Origin: Entamoeba invadens IP1
Taxonomy: Eukaryota; Evosea; Mastigamoebida; Endamoebidae
NCBI RefSeq assembly: GCF_000330505.1
Contig: NW_004440426.1
Coordinates: 77,597-141,596 of the forward strand
Reading direction: 5' to 3'
Length of the DNA stretch: 64,000 bases
Shown here: positions 1 to 9,495 of the stretch, piece by piece
Layout of the letters: each line of letters begins with the position of its first letter
Position numbering within the stretch: position 1 is the stretch's first letter
Notes under the pieces: generated by a model
What the model was told of the DNA's origin: nothing
The model's input: the letters and a program-made list of their open reading frames with translations, nothing else
Database searches by the model: none
Position numbers and translations under genes: made by a program

Positions 1-1624
1 AGCTGAGCTGAAAGAGAAAGAAAGACTTGAGAAAGAAGAACAACTTCAAAAAGAAAGAGCTGAGAAACAAGAGGCAGAAAGACTGGAAAAAGAACGTTTA
101 GCTAAAGAGGAACAAATTAAGAAAGAAGAAGAACGACTTCAACAAGAGAAATTGGCAAAAGAAGAGGCTGAAAAACAAAGACTTCAATATGAAGAGGAGT
201 TAAAAAGGAAACAAACCATTAACAACAAACAAGCAGTGTATTCAAACAATATAGTGAGAGACGAGAGTGAATATCGAATGCGAGAAACTATCAAAATGAA
301 ACAGCAGCAACGGGAAAGTATAACAGAAGCTGCAAAGAAGAAAGAGACTCAGCGACTGACTACAATACAAGAAAGACTTCAAAAGGAAATCTTACTTAGA
401 CAACAACGTGAGGAACAAGCAGAAAAGGAGAGTCTTGACAAAGAAATAGAAGCCGAGCAAAGTCGAAGAGCGACGCCCATCATATTCAAGTCGAAACCCG
501 AGTCGAATGTGAGGAGTCCACAGAAAAGCACCGAAGAAGAAACGGAATCGATGACTTCCGACCACAAGAAAAGCCTTGAAAGGAAGGAAGAGGAAGCTAA
601 AGTCGAACAGCTGTTAGCGGAAAATGATCGACTTGAAATGGAAAACAAAATTGCTGTTAAAAAGGCTGAAGAAGAAAAATTGGTTAGCATGCAGTGGGAT
701 GAAGGGTATGAAAGTGACTCAAATAGCCAAAGCTCACGTGTCGAATTGAGCGATGACGAAGACTTTGAACTTGAAGGAATGATCAATAAGTCTGAGGACG
801 AACGAAAGGAACAACTGAACCAAATTCGAAAGAGCAGAACAACAAAGAGCATCGACGTTTATAAACAACAAAACGATATGATGAAAGAAGTCGCGAAGGA
901 GGAGGACGAGAGTTTGAAAGAGAACGAAGACAAGGTACGTTCTGCTGAGGACAAGAACTCACCGAAGAATACGCAGAGTACATCGGTCGAACAAGTCGAG
1001 AAAAACAGTGAAGACGAAAAGAAAGAGAAAATCGAAAAGATGGAAAGTATAAATCCCGTCGAACGGATCCAAGACGAAATCAAAAAGAGGCGAGACGTTG
1101 ATTCACTCATGGACGAGTATCGTGACACAATCAGAGTGTGGATTCGTATGACCTGTTATAGTGTGAAATATGACAGTACAATCCATGGGATGTCTGCACT
1201 CAATTTCAACTCTAAAGTGTGCGGTAAAGAGAATATAATGATCATCGTTATAACGACAGAAGGGTATTCGTTTGGCGTCTTTAGTAAGAAACCATTACCA
1301 AAAGCTCCAAAGAAAGGATACAAATACGTGAAAGACGATAAAGACTTCTTTGTGTTCTCGTTGAAGTCGCCGAGTGGAAGTGAGGCAACTATGGTGAAGA
1401 GAAAGAAGAAGGGAAAGAGTGTGTGTATATGGGCGAATAACTGTCGTGCGTATTCATTCACTGTTAAACGATTTATTCGAGTCACTCCCAGCGTAGAAGG
1501 GTCACATTTCATTCCAAATTTGTATGGAAAAGAGTACAACGACACGATGAAGAGAGGATTTTCTTTTTACACAGGGAGTGTGAACTTCTCTGTGGATAAA
1601 ATTGTTGCGTTACAGTGGTCATAA
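1..1624 (+). CDS. Charged coiled-coil protein with C-terminal TLDc-like domain (5' partial)
   Basis: The reading frame is open from the window's left edge (frame starting at base 2), so the N-terminus is missing; no in-frame ATG marks a start near the edge. About the first 370 visible residues are dominated by E, K, Q and R in heptad-like runs, which predicts a long coiled coil. Roughly the last 170 residues form a compact domain with a TLDc-like pattern: a hydrophobic strand followed by an aromatic-glycine strand (YSFGVFSKKP) and an FFVFSL strand. TLDc-like proteins are numerous in Entamoeba and two more lie in this window. In other eukaryotes TLDc proteins are linked to oxidation resistance and V-ATPase regulation, but the role of the amoebic versions is unknown. 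The TLDc call rests on pattern, not on a search. Confidence 0.75.
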   Translation, partial: AELKEKERLEKEEQLQKERAEKQEAERLEKERLAKEEQIKKEEERLQQEKLAKEEAEKQRLQYEEELKRKQTINNKQAVYSNNIVRDESEYRMRETIKMKQQQRESITEAAKKKETQRLTTIQERLQKEILLRQQREEQAEKESLDKEIEAEQSRRATPIIFKSKPESNVRSPQKSTEEETESMTSDHKKSLERKEEEAKVEQLLAENDRLEMENKIAVKKAEEEKLVSMQWDEGYESDSNSQSSRVELSDDEDFELEGMINKSEDERKEQLNQIRKSRTTKSIDVYKQQNDMMKEVAKEEDESLKENEDKVRSAEDKNSPKNTQSTSVEQVEKNSEDEKKEKIEKMESINPVERIQDEIKKRRDVDSLMDEYRDTIRVWIRMTCYSVKYDSTIHGMSALNFNSKVCGKENIMIIVITTEGYSFGVFSKKPLPKAPKKGYKYVKDDKDFFVFSLKSPSGSEATMVKRKKKGKSVCIWANNCRAYSFTVKRFIRVTPSVEGSHFIPNLYGKEYNDTMKRGFSFYTGSVNFSVDKIVALQWS

Positions 1625-2317
1625 ATTGTGTTTATTTCAGTGTTTTTTATTATAGAATTTTTTTTGTTATTTTTAATATATATTAATAGTTTCTATATAA
1701 ATGATAAACAAACTTAAATTTCAAATTAAGGTTAATCTTCATATATCTTCATATAAAATAAAAAATAACCTTTGTTTTTTAAAACTTAACTATGTTTTAT
1801 ATCAAAATAATAATAAAGTTTAGTTTTAGAATTAGTCAATTATGTTGTTAGTTAACAGAAATAAAAATTATTATATTAAATTATTAACAATTACTTATAA
1901 TTATTCAATGTTTAGAAAACTATAATAATATTCAATACCATTTATAATATATATATATTAATATTATATTAAATATAATATATATTATATTAAATATAAT
2001 ATATATTATAATATATATATATATATTAAATGCCACTTATAATCAGAGGTTTCCATAATCCCAATGCTAATTACCCACGTCACCATTTTATAACCAAAAT
2101 GTTCATTTTTTCTTATAAATTCGTACGTTATAATACCACTTTTTCGGCAATAATTATTATGGAAACGCCTGCTTTTAACACAATTTTTTATTTAATTCAT
2201 GTTCATGTATTATAAATTAAATTCAAACAATCATGGTATAACTGAAAAAAACATGTTTTTCATTCAATAAATGTTTTTAGTTGATGAAATAAATCTAAAA
2301 ATTAAATAAGAATCAAA
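1625..2317. other. AT-rich intergenic stretch
   Basis: Non-coding in appearance. Around 1950-2028 there is a short array of alternating ATATTAAATATAATATAT units, a low-complexity repeat. A 61-codon ORF at 2030-2215 has no recognisable features and is not called. Confidence 0.6.
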
Positions 2318-2963
2318 TTACAAACAATGCAAAGAAATAAATCTTCTACAAGAACATTGAAAGTCTAAATTCTTCATCAAAGGGTTAAAAGTGTTCTCCT
2401 TTGATGTGTAATAATGCTTAAAACATGGATTAACAGTGATTTTCATATTTCTGCCATCCAGAAAGCGGAGCAGCATGAGATTAGTATTTTGTTGCCGTCT
2501 GGGAATACAGTAAAGCTGTTTTTCATATCTGTTTTCGAGTGTAAATTGCAGGCTCAACTTTTTCTTTATTCATAATAAAGATAAATAGGTTGTCAGATTC
2601 TGAAATCAAAGGAGCGTTTTTTGAAGTGTTTTTGATTAAATCTTTTTGATAAAAACCAAACACAGAACTGTGTGTCTCAAAAATGAAAAGTGTATTCTTC
2701 TGTCCAATTAAAGAAGTTTTAATTTCTCTTTGAGTGACTTCAGATGCATTTGAATCAAAAATGATTTCAAAACGTGTAGATCCAGTCAACTCAAGTAAAA
2801 TTTTGATAAAAGAGTTTTTTGAATTAAACTCAAATGCTGCATTACTTTCTTTGCAAGCGGAAAATCTTTGTTTTCTGTTTAAATTATTCTGAGACATTCT
2901 AAGTTTCAAATTTGAATGTGGTCGTCTTTTGTGAATAGATACAAAACAGTTCGTGTTACCCAT
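2318..2963 (-). pseudogene. TLDc-like protein, disrupted by a frameshift
   Basis: An ATG at 2963 opens a 146-codon frame that stops at 2523. A second frame, overlapping it and continuing to 2318, carries the rest of the domain. The first part has the TLDc-like strands (TLFIFETHSSVFGFYQKD, then NLFIFIMNKE), the second the C-terminal part. Both halves line up in order with the intact protein at 28764-29465, which supports one broken gene. The crossing point is near 2523-2545, beside short A runs. No GT...AG pair of sensible size spans it, so an intron does not explain it. The protein starts MGNTNC, a possible lipid-modification motif. A sequencing error in the A run is the main alternative to a true pseudogene. 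Confidence 0.65.
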
Positions 2964-3162
2964 TGATCGAGTTAACAGTTTTCGGAGGGTTTAAATATTT
3001 ATTTTTTTAAAAAATCCTTAAAAGTTGATTATTTCAATTTTTAATTCACAAATTTATTTGTCATCTTTCAAAAAATCCAGCTCTCTTGGAAGTTTGTTTG
3101 TTGTGATAATAAAACAGAAACTCTTATTCATTATTTTAAACACTCGAACTTCAAAATAAAGT

Positions 3163-3254
3163 CATAATGTGTTAATTAAAGGGAACAAATTTAGGTCGGA
3201 TTTTGCGAATTAAAGTTTGTTCATTTATTTTTGTCATTTGTTCCCTCACATTAT
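3163..3254. repeat. Short inverted repeat
   Basis: GGGAACAAAT at 3181-3190 is matched by its reverse complement at about 3236-3245. Outside these, ATAATGTG (about 3164) is matched by its reverse complement around 3247-3254, with a few extra bases on the left arm. It may be an old MITE or a chance hairpin. Confidence 0.35.
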
Positions 3255-3813
3255 AAAAAAATGAAAAATTCCCTTCATAAATGTTTTTTTTTCAAACAAT
3301 AACATAAAACTTTTGTAAAAAAACATAAAAAAATAAACTTTTTTAATACAAAATAACTCTTCAAATTTTGTTTGATAAATGATATTTTTAGCAATTTGTG
3401 TTATAACATTTGAAAAGTTATTAAAAAAATCAAATTTATTTCATATTGTTATTGTAAATATTGGTAAACTATTCAAATATTATTATAATTACTACCATTA
3501 AAAAAATATAGTTAATTATTATAAAATTTATTACAGAAATTTTTGTAACAAGAACTTATTAGAATTAATCAAAAACTTTTGATCTATACGAAAATTTTGA
3601 ACATAAACTCGAAATTGTTTATCAAACTCGTTGAAAGAGGGATTATATCATTGATAATGTCAGACTTAAGTATTGTACATTTTAAAAAGTATTTGGAGTA
3701 GAAGGAATTTTTGTTTTTAAAATCGTTTTTTTCGTTTTTAGTTAAAAAATATTTTTTTTTTGTTTTTTTTAAATAAAATTACACTAAAAAATTTAAGTAT
3801 TTTGCATAAACAC

Positions 3814-3963
3814 TAGGCTTCGCACCCAAGAATTTTATTATCAAAAATTAGTCTCAAAAAACGCTAATTCTAATATAATAAAACGGGTCATTTTTTCTTT
3901 CCCGTTTTATTAGATTTTTTAGATACTAATTTTTGATAATAAAATTCTCGGGTGCGAAGCCTA
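3814..3963. mobile_element. 150-bp MITE with 39-bp TIRs and 8-bp TSD (hAT-like)
   Basis: The two ends, 3814-3852 and 3925-3963, are inverted repeats differing at one of 39 positions, starting TAGGCTTCGCACCC. The interior adds a further pairing (ATAAAACGGG near 3877-3886 with its complement at 3901-3910), so the whole unit can fold into one long hairpin. It is flanked by a perfect direct repeat ATAAACAC at 3806-3813 and 3964-3971. An 8-bp duplication is typical of hAT transposons. There is no coding capacity, so it would depend on a transposase elsewhere. Confidence 0.85.
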
Positions 3964-4587
3964 ATAAACACAAAAAACTCAAAAACAACTAAATAATTGA
4001 ATAACATTATATAAACATTTTAAGAATAAAACCATTTGAGTTTTATTCTAAAGCAATTACAACCCGGAATATAGGATTTAAAATAAATACAAAACAGTCA
4101 ACAAAACCACTCTAAATGTTAAAATATTGATAATATTTATCCAAAATTTAAAACTTGAATAAACTAATTATAATCAAGTTTTGTCTTCAATCATCTAATG
4201 AATATATTCACCTTTTTTTCCAATAATATCGAGTTTGTATTCTTTACGTTGATTTTCACATAAACTAAAATAAAGAACACTGTCTACAACAACAAAATAT
4301 GAAATAAACTCATTTAACGTTAACAAACCAATTACAAAAACAATTATTAAACTCAGCATTTCCTTCTTTAGAACAAAAATTGCAGAATTATGGGTATTTT
4401 AAGATGTATAATCATTTGGATAAAACACCAACAACATTTAATTAAAAGTTTGTTTATATAAAACATATCATTTTATTAAATGTCATCATTATAAAAAACT
4501 TGAACTTTATCAAACTTCAAACTGGAATAACATATGAAAACTTTTCAAATTATTTAAATAACATCTTTTATATACACGATTGCATCA

Positions 4588-5091
4588 CTTCCCACATTTG
4601 TCTTTTTCCAAAACCAGAAAGTCGTGAAGAAGGCGCCTGACAGTTCTGAAGTTCTTGAGGAGATTCTCAAAATGGTGCAATTATTAATTCACTGTTTTAT
4701 TATGGTGTTTTATTAATTGACAATATTATAAATGTATGTTATGTTTTCAAATGGAAGTATTGTTGTATTTGTACCAATTGTCAAGACTCAAATTTCAGAT
4801 TGAGTCTTGACAAATGGAAGGTGTAGATGTGTCACATTGTATAAAAAGAAACTGATGTCAAAACAGTCACCAGAAAGCATGGTGATCCACTTGGAGATGT
4901 TTGAAAATGTTGCAACAAAACACAACACCCCTTTACAGAAGAAGGCAGTCAAAACAGTCACATACATCACACTGAACAAGCAAGACGATAAGAAACAGAA
5001 ACGGTGGGCTTATCAAAATCTCAAGAACAAGAAACCAAAAGGTAAGAATCCAACACATGTTGAAGTACGCTCGCAATTTGCTCTCATTTGA
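4588..5091 (+). pseudogene. Coding-like relic, unidentified
   Basis: Two stretches stand out from the AT background by base composition and codon-like pattern. 4600-4680 reads NQKVVKKAPDSSEVLEEIL in one frame. From an ATG at about 4855, a frame runs to 5091 with lysine-rich residues (for example QKRWAYQNLKNKKPKGKN). They are separated by about 170 AT-rich bases and could be exons or remains of one gene, but I found no canonical GTTTGT donor in the right place. I do not recognise the product. Confidence 0.3.
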
Positions 5092-5200
5092 TTATCATTT
5101 AATTTGATTGTGTTGTTTTAGAAATCAATTAAATTCTTTAAAAATATACTATTTATTATAATTATATAATAATTAAAATACATAAAAAATAGTCAGACAG

Positions 5201-5298
5201 ACTTCAGTGCCTCTCATCTCAGAGTGTTGTGAACGCACTCGACCCCTCAACAAGTAGTTCATCGTGCATTTCTGCGTATCTCCCTTTGGCACTGAAGT
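5201..5298. other. Structured element closed by an 11-bp perfect stem; possible ncRNA
   Basis: ACTTCAGTGCC at 5201-5211 pairs perfectly with GGCACTGAAGT at 5288-5298. Inside, GAGTGT (5222-5227) can pair with GCACTC (5235-5240) and GTGCA with TGCGT (around 5264-5277), giving a branched fold. Base composition is far less AT-rich than the flanks. No tRNA T-loop, snRNA signature or ORF was recognised. The strand is undetermined. Confidence 0.4.
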
Positions 5299-5455
5299 AA
5301 TGAAAGTCTTCATCCTATTTTGTGAATTCTATTTGTTACATAGAAAGTGACATACTCTAAGAATGATCCTAGTCGTACGGTCTAATTCTTGTTTATTATT
5401 TCTTTATCTTTATACTTGTTGCCATTTTTAATAATTATGGGTTTTTTGATATTCT

Positions 5456-5580
5456 AATTATTATTTATTATTTATTATTTATTATTTATTATTTATTATT
5501 TATTATTTATTATTTATTATTTATTAATTATTAATTATTAATTATTAATTATTAATTATTAATTATTAATTATTTATTAA
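5456..5580. repeat. Two abutting 7-bp minisatellites
   Basis: About ten head-to-tail copies of ATTATTT (5456-5525) switch abruptly to about seven copies of ATTAATT (to about 5575). The two units differ at one base, so one array probably arose from a variant copy of the other. Confidence 0.9.
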
Positions 5581-5834
5581 TAAATAATTATTAATTAATT
5601 ATTAATAATTAATAATACCATTATATTAATAATTATAATTTATTATTCAATATAATATACCAATTAATTATATATCATAAATAATAAATATAAATTATAT
5701 TACTATATTTTATTAATTATCAAATTACTAGAATTAGTTTCTTAATAAAACAATTATTAGTAAAAATAATTATAATTTTTATATAATTTTTGTTTATAAA
5801 AGACATACAATAAGTGTGAAAAAAGTTAGTTAAC

Positions 5835-6287
5835 TTAGGATGATCCAGAGTTAGTTGAATAATCTGCACCTCCTACCTTTTTAAGTTTTGCAGCAATTTC
5901 TTCTTCCTTCAAATCATCAAGAGAAGTTGCGTGGAGTTCGATGTGGAAGTTCTTGAATATCTCGTTCTTCATTTCTCCCTTCAACATAGACATTGAAGCT
6001 CTCAACTTTGGTTTAGTGATACTTTCAGACGCCCATGAGATAAGTACGAACTTGACTCTGTGTGACTCTGCATCTCCACTGATAGTTCTGTAATAAGCAA
6101 ATTGGATTTGGTCATCTTTCAATGCTGCTTTCACTTCATTAAGTCCTCCCTTTCCTTTCACATCCAACACGACCTTATTTGGGTTAGTAGTCACTCCGAA
6201 GACACAGTACTCGACATCCGTGTTTTTGTCATCGATCACTTCGTTGACTGCATTCACAAGCTCTGGGTCAGACAAATCAAAGGCCAT
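5835..6287 (-). CDS. Coactosin-like actin-binding protein (ADF-H domain)
   Basis: A 150-residue protein from an ATG at 6287, close to the usual coactosin length of about 140-145. It is a single actin-depolymerising-factor homology domain. The conserved central strand VKFVLISWASE matches the coactosin VKFALITW pattern, followed by a basic stretch (ITKPKLRASM) where F-actin-binding residues lie. The C-terminal KKVGGADY matches the coactosin KKAGGANY ending. Coactosins bind the sides of actin filaments in the cytoplasm and counter capping. The gene is intronless and well separated from its neighbours. Assignment to coactosin rather than cofilin rests on the C-terminus and on the lack of the cofilin long-helix signature. 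Confidence 0.9.
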   Translation of the reverse strand: MAFDLSDPELVNAVNEVIDDKNTDVEYCVFGVTTNPNKVVLDVKGKGGLNEVKAALKDDQIQFAYYRTISGDAESHRVKFVLISWASESITKPKLRASMSMLKGEMKNEIFKNFHIELHATSLDDLKEEEIAAKLKKVGGADYSTNSGSS

Positions 6288-6533
6288 CTGTTGATATATC
6301 TTCTCAGTTTCTCGCCTTTATATTATCCCAAGGACCACTCAATAACAAGCAAACTCGTTAAAGTTGGACTCGAGTTTGATGCCCATAACTCCAAATCGGT
6401 GTCTTAATACATTTCTTCACTCTATTTATAGTATATTTTATTATAAATATAGTAATAAAACTGTTGTAATGTTCCCGTTATAGAACATCGTCAAAGCAGG
6501 ATGAAACTGATTAGAATGTAATAAACGAATCAA

Positions 6534-9278
6534 TCAAATCATAATTTCAAGTTCGTAACGTCTGTACATGTTGTCTCCATCGTCTTCAATAACCGGATAC
6601 ACGGTAACAAGACCGTCTTGGTTCCCAACATACATGTTATTATACACACGCCAGTACGGTTCTCTCACACTTCTTGCTGGATGAAAAAGCCCTTGCAGCA
6701 CATACATCATCAACACTCGCACGCCTAAAGACACTCTGAGTCCTTCAATCGCTTCGATAGTTGCGTTAATCACATGGGGAGATGTTTCAAAGATATTAGG
6801 CCAGACGTAGTTCAGTAAGTGCATTAACCCATCTTCACAGCCTAATCCATACACTCCAAGTGCTATAAACTTGACTATAGTACAAGCAGTCTGTCGGTGA
6901 ACAGCGTCTCTCTCCGACAACGCGTCGCATATGAGTGGTATAACACTGTATATATAATCCTTCGACTTCTCGCCAATGTACTCAAACAAGAAGGCAAACG
7001 CCTTCAAGACACCAGTCTTCACATTAGTGTCTGGCATTCGATACTCGTTCATTAATGATGGGATGACAGTAAAAGGTGCGCACGAGTCCGCAACAACTGC
7101 AATGGCAATTGTAGTACACACACGCAACTGTCTATCAAGCACCTTCAAGTTGTTGAGTAACATAATGAGGACTTCTTGTGGTCCAATAGCCTTTGCAATG
7201 AACCCAAACGTATCAACTGTAGCACGTCGAATCGATTTTTTGTGTGCTTTAAAAGTGTCAAGTAACTCGTGGCATATCCGCATCCATTCTTTTAAGTGAA
7301 CCATCTCCGCTCCCGTGTCTGCACTTCCTTTAGCGATGATTCCAATCAATCCTATACACGCTTCCTCTATTCTTTCATTTGTGTTGCGCAGTATTGGGGT
7401 AAGTCGAGGAACCAAATCACCAAGACTTGGTCTGACATCTGTAATACCAACCACATCGATAATTTCTTTCATAGTAGTTAATGAAGAGGATAACACATCA
7501 GTGTTTGTCTCTCCTAACAATTCATAAACCATCTCCCCAAGTCCAATCAACTTTTCTCTCTTCTTGCAAAGGGTATATAACTGCGCAATGTTGCCTAACA
7601 ACTCAACAGCAAATTGCCTGATTTTGGCTGCTTTATTGTGTACTCTCCATTGAATGTGCTCACTAATTGTGTCAAGATAGGTGCCAGCGCGCTCTTTAAA
7701 GTGATTCATGATCGACCCAATCCACTTCAGTCCTTCACTGTTCTCATCCCCCGAAGTTTGTTCATCAAACGAATACAACAATTTATCGAATATGACTTTC
7801 TCCAACTCCGCATCGATGTCATACACACCATATTTTTCAATTAACAATTCGATCGTCTTAAGCGTCATCTTTCGGAACGGCTCATTCTCATCTCCTACTT
7901 TCAACACGATTTTGTCGATGACGTACTTCCCTCCTAACTTCTCACCAAAGAGCAACGCCGTGTCGACAACTTCTTTACTCAACTTCTTGTCTATCGAATT
8001 TTGGCGTTGCCAGAAATGTTCGAAAAATCTGTCCGGCACATTCTCGCGACCAACATCTTTCCCTATAATCGGAACACTCATACACTGCCGAACTACTTTC
8101 AATATCGTCTTCTTCATCTCGTCGTCGCTCGTGCGGAACTCGCGAATGACTACTTGCAGGATCTCCCACCCATAGCGAGCAGCAACTTCCTCATCAACCA
8201 CCGCGATGATCTGTCCCGCGGCTTTCACATACGCCGCAAAGTGTCTCCCTCGCATTTGTTTGCACTCTTTGACTATCGGTTCGACAACAGTCTCAAACAC
8301 TTCCCCTCCATACGGGTATGAAGCTTCCGCTAGTGCAGCAACAGCCAATGCGGCAAATTTGGCCACAATAGATTCACTGTCAGTGAGTCGTGGAGTGATG
8401 ATGCCAATGAGTGGGGTTAAATGGGGGAGCACGGAACACCCCATCAATATCGCGATTTGTTGTATACACTTCAGTCCCGTATGTCTTGCATACCAACTCT
8501 TTTTGGACCAGCACACGGCTTTGAGAAATGGAAGTAACACCGGAATGCCCAACGCGGCAGCGACTATTGCAAACGCCCGCGCAGTCATGTTTCTATTTGA
8601 GTCTTCGGGTGAGTCGATGTCTGGCCTCATCGCAGCTACCATTGTGGGAAGACCCGCCGCTTTAGCCAAATTCGACACGATTTCGCGTCCTTCAATTCGG
8701 GTGACATAATCCGGGTCTTCTAGCAACGGATTTATGACAGAAAGTAACTTCGCGGCGTAAGGCCTCACCAATGTGTCCAACTTGAATATCACGCGATTGA
8801 CTACTTTGACCAACAAGTGCCGTTCTTGTTGTTCTAATGTGATGGAGAGTAACAACGGAAGTATCTGACTGAACAAAGTCTCCGCTCCAAATTCTCTTGT
8901 TCGTTCCGTTAACTGTCTCAGCGCTTGTTTTCTCATCGCGGGAGTTCCGTTCTTGATTCTGAGAAGTAGTCGCTTCAGGTGGATGTTTCTCTTCTCCTCC
9001 GCAGTCAAAAGCGACTCGTCACGTTGCACCAACGCGTCCTCAAAAAACGCTCTCTCATCAGGTTTGACTTCAGGAAGGTCTGGCGCCATTTGAGAAGTTT
9101 GGAGTGGCGGTGGAAGCACGGTTGGTGCCTCTGGTTTTAGCGCTTGGTCCAATATTGTCGGCGCAACTGTCGGTTTTTCGTCCCAACGCGAACGCCGCTG
9201 ACGAGGGGAGTAATCTGAAGAATCGCTCGACGAGTGTCTGTGATGGCTCCTCTCACTTTCACTGTCACTACGTGGCAT
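6534..9278 (-). CDS. SF3B1: Splicing factor 3b subunit 1 (SF3b155), U2 snRNP
   Basis: The start is taken at the ATG at 9278 (MPRSDSES...), since the eight codons before it begin with GTG; this gives 914 residues. The short N-terminus is S/R/D-rich and keeps one RWDEKP motif (residues 31-36), the type of element SF3b155 uses to contact partners such as p14 or U2AF-homology proteins. The rest is a HEAT-repeat superhelix matching SF3B1 almost end to end, with blocks such as HTGLKCIQQIAILMGC, KEWMRICHELLDTFKAHKKS and GCEDGLMHLLNYVWPN. The human protein is about 1300 residues; the missing part is mainly the N-terminal tail. SF3B1 clamps the branch-site/U2 helix in the nucleus. A U2 snRNA gene lies 21 kb away in this window, presumably by chance. 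Confidence 0.97.
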   Translation of the reverse strand: MPRSDSESERSHHRHSSSDSSDYSPRQRRSRWDEKPTVAPTILDQALKPEAPTVLPPPLQTSQMAPDLPEVKPDERAFFEDALVQRDESLLTAEEKRNIHLKRLLLRIKNGTPAMRKQALRQLTERTREFGAETLFSQILPLLLSITLEQQERHLLVKVVNRVIFKLDTLVRPYAAKLLSVINPLLEDPDYVTRIEGREIVSNLAKAAGLPTMVAAMRPDIDSPEDSNRNMTARAFAIVAAALGIPVLLPFLKAVCWSKKSWYARHTGLKCIQQIAILMGCSVLPHLTPLIGIITPRLTDSESIVAKFAALAVAALAEASYPYGGEVFETVVEPIVKECKQMRGRHFAAYVKAAGQIIAVVDEEVAARYGWEILQVVIREFRTSDDEMKKTILKVVRQCMSVPIIGKDVGRENVPDRFFEHFWQRQNSIDKKLSKEVVDTALLFGEKLGGKYVIDKIVLKVGDENEPFRKMTLKTIELLIEKYGVYDIDAELEKVIFDKLLYSFDEQTSGDENSEGLKWIGSIMNHFKERAGTYLDTISEHIQWRVHNKAAKIRQFAVELLGNIAQLYTLCKKREKLIGLGEMVYELLGETNTDVLSSSLTTMKEIIDVVGITDVRPSLGDLVPRLTPILRNTNERIEEACIGLIGIIAKGSADTGAEMVHLKEWMRICHELLDTFKAHKKSIRRATVDTFGFIAKAIGPQEVLIMLLNNLKVLDRQLRVCTTIAIAVVADSCAPFTVIPSLMNEYRMPDTNVKTGVLKAFAFLFEYIGEKSKDYIYSVIPLICDALSERDAVHRQTACTIVKFIALGVYGLGCEDGLMHLLNYVWPNIFETSPHVINATIEAIEGLRVSLGVRVLMMYVLQGLFHPARSVREPYWRVYNNMYVGNQDGLVTVYPVIEDDGDNMYRRYELEIMI

Positions 9279-9495
9279 ATGTTCTGTAAATTGAGTTTTC
9301 ACTTGTTAATAATTATTACTAACGATTAGTTAATATAATTCTAATTTTAATACTAGTCCAATTGATTAATATAATTTAACAGTATAAATAATTAAAATAT
9401 AGTACATTACAATGTAACATTTAAACTATAAATTATAGTAAAATAAATTAGAATGATACATTTAAAAAAGAAAAAAGTGAAATACCAAACGAAAG

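Larger units (their letters stand above)
2964..5834. other. Gene-poor AT-rich region with several repeats
   Basis: No intact gene is recognised. The stretch holds an inverted repeat at 3163-3254, a MITE at 3814-3963, coding-like relics at about 4600-5091, a structured element at 5201-5298 and a 7-bp minisatellite at 5456-5580. These are listed separately. The rest is low-complexity A+T. Confidence 0.6.

Noticed and set aside
2030..2215. 61-codon plus-strand ORF
   Set aside because: AT-rich, no domain, length expected by chance in this composition.
5201..5298. tRNA gene
   Set aside because: No acceptor/T-arm consensus and no GTTCGA-type T loop on either strand.
6976..8709. Long plus-strand ORFs opposite SF3B1
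   Set aside because: Antisense shadows of a highly conserved gene.
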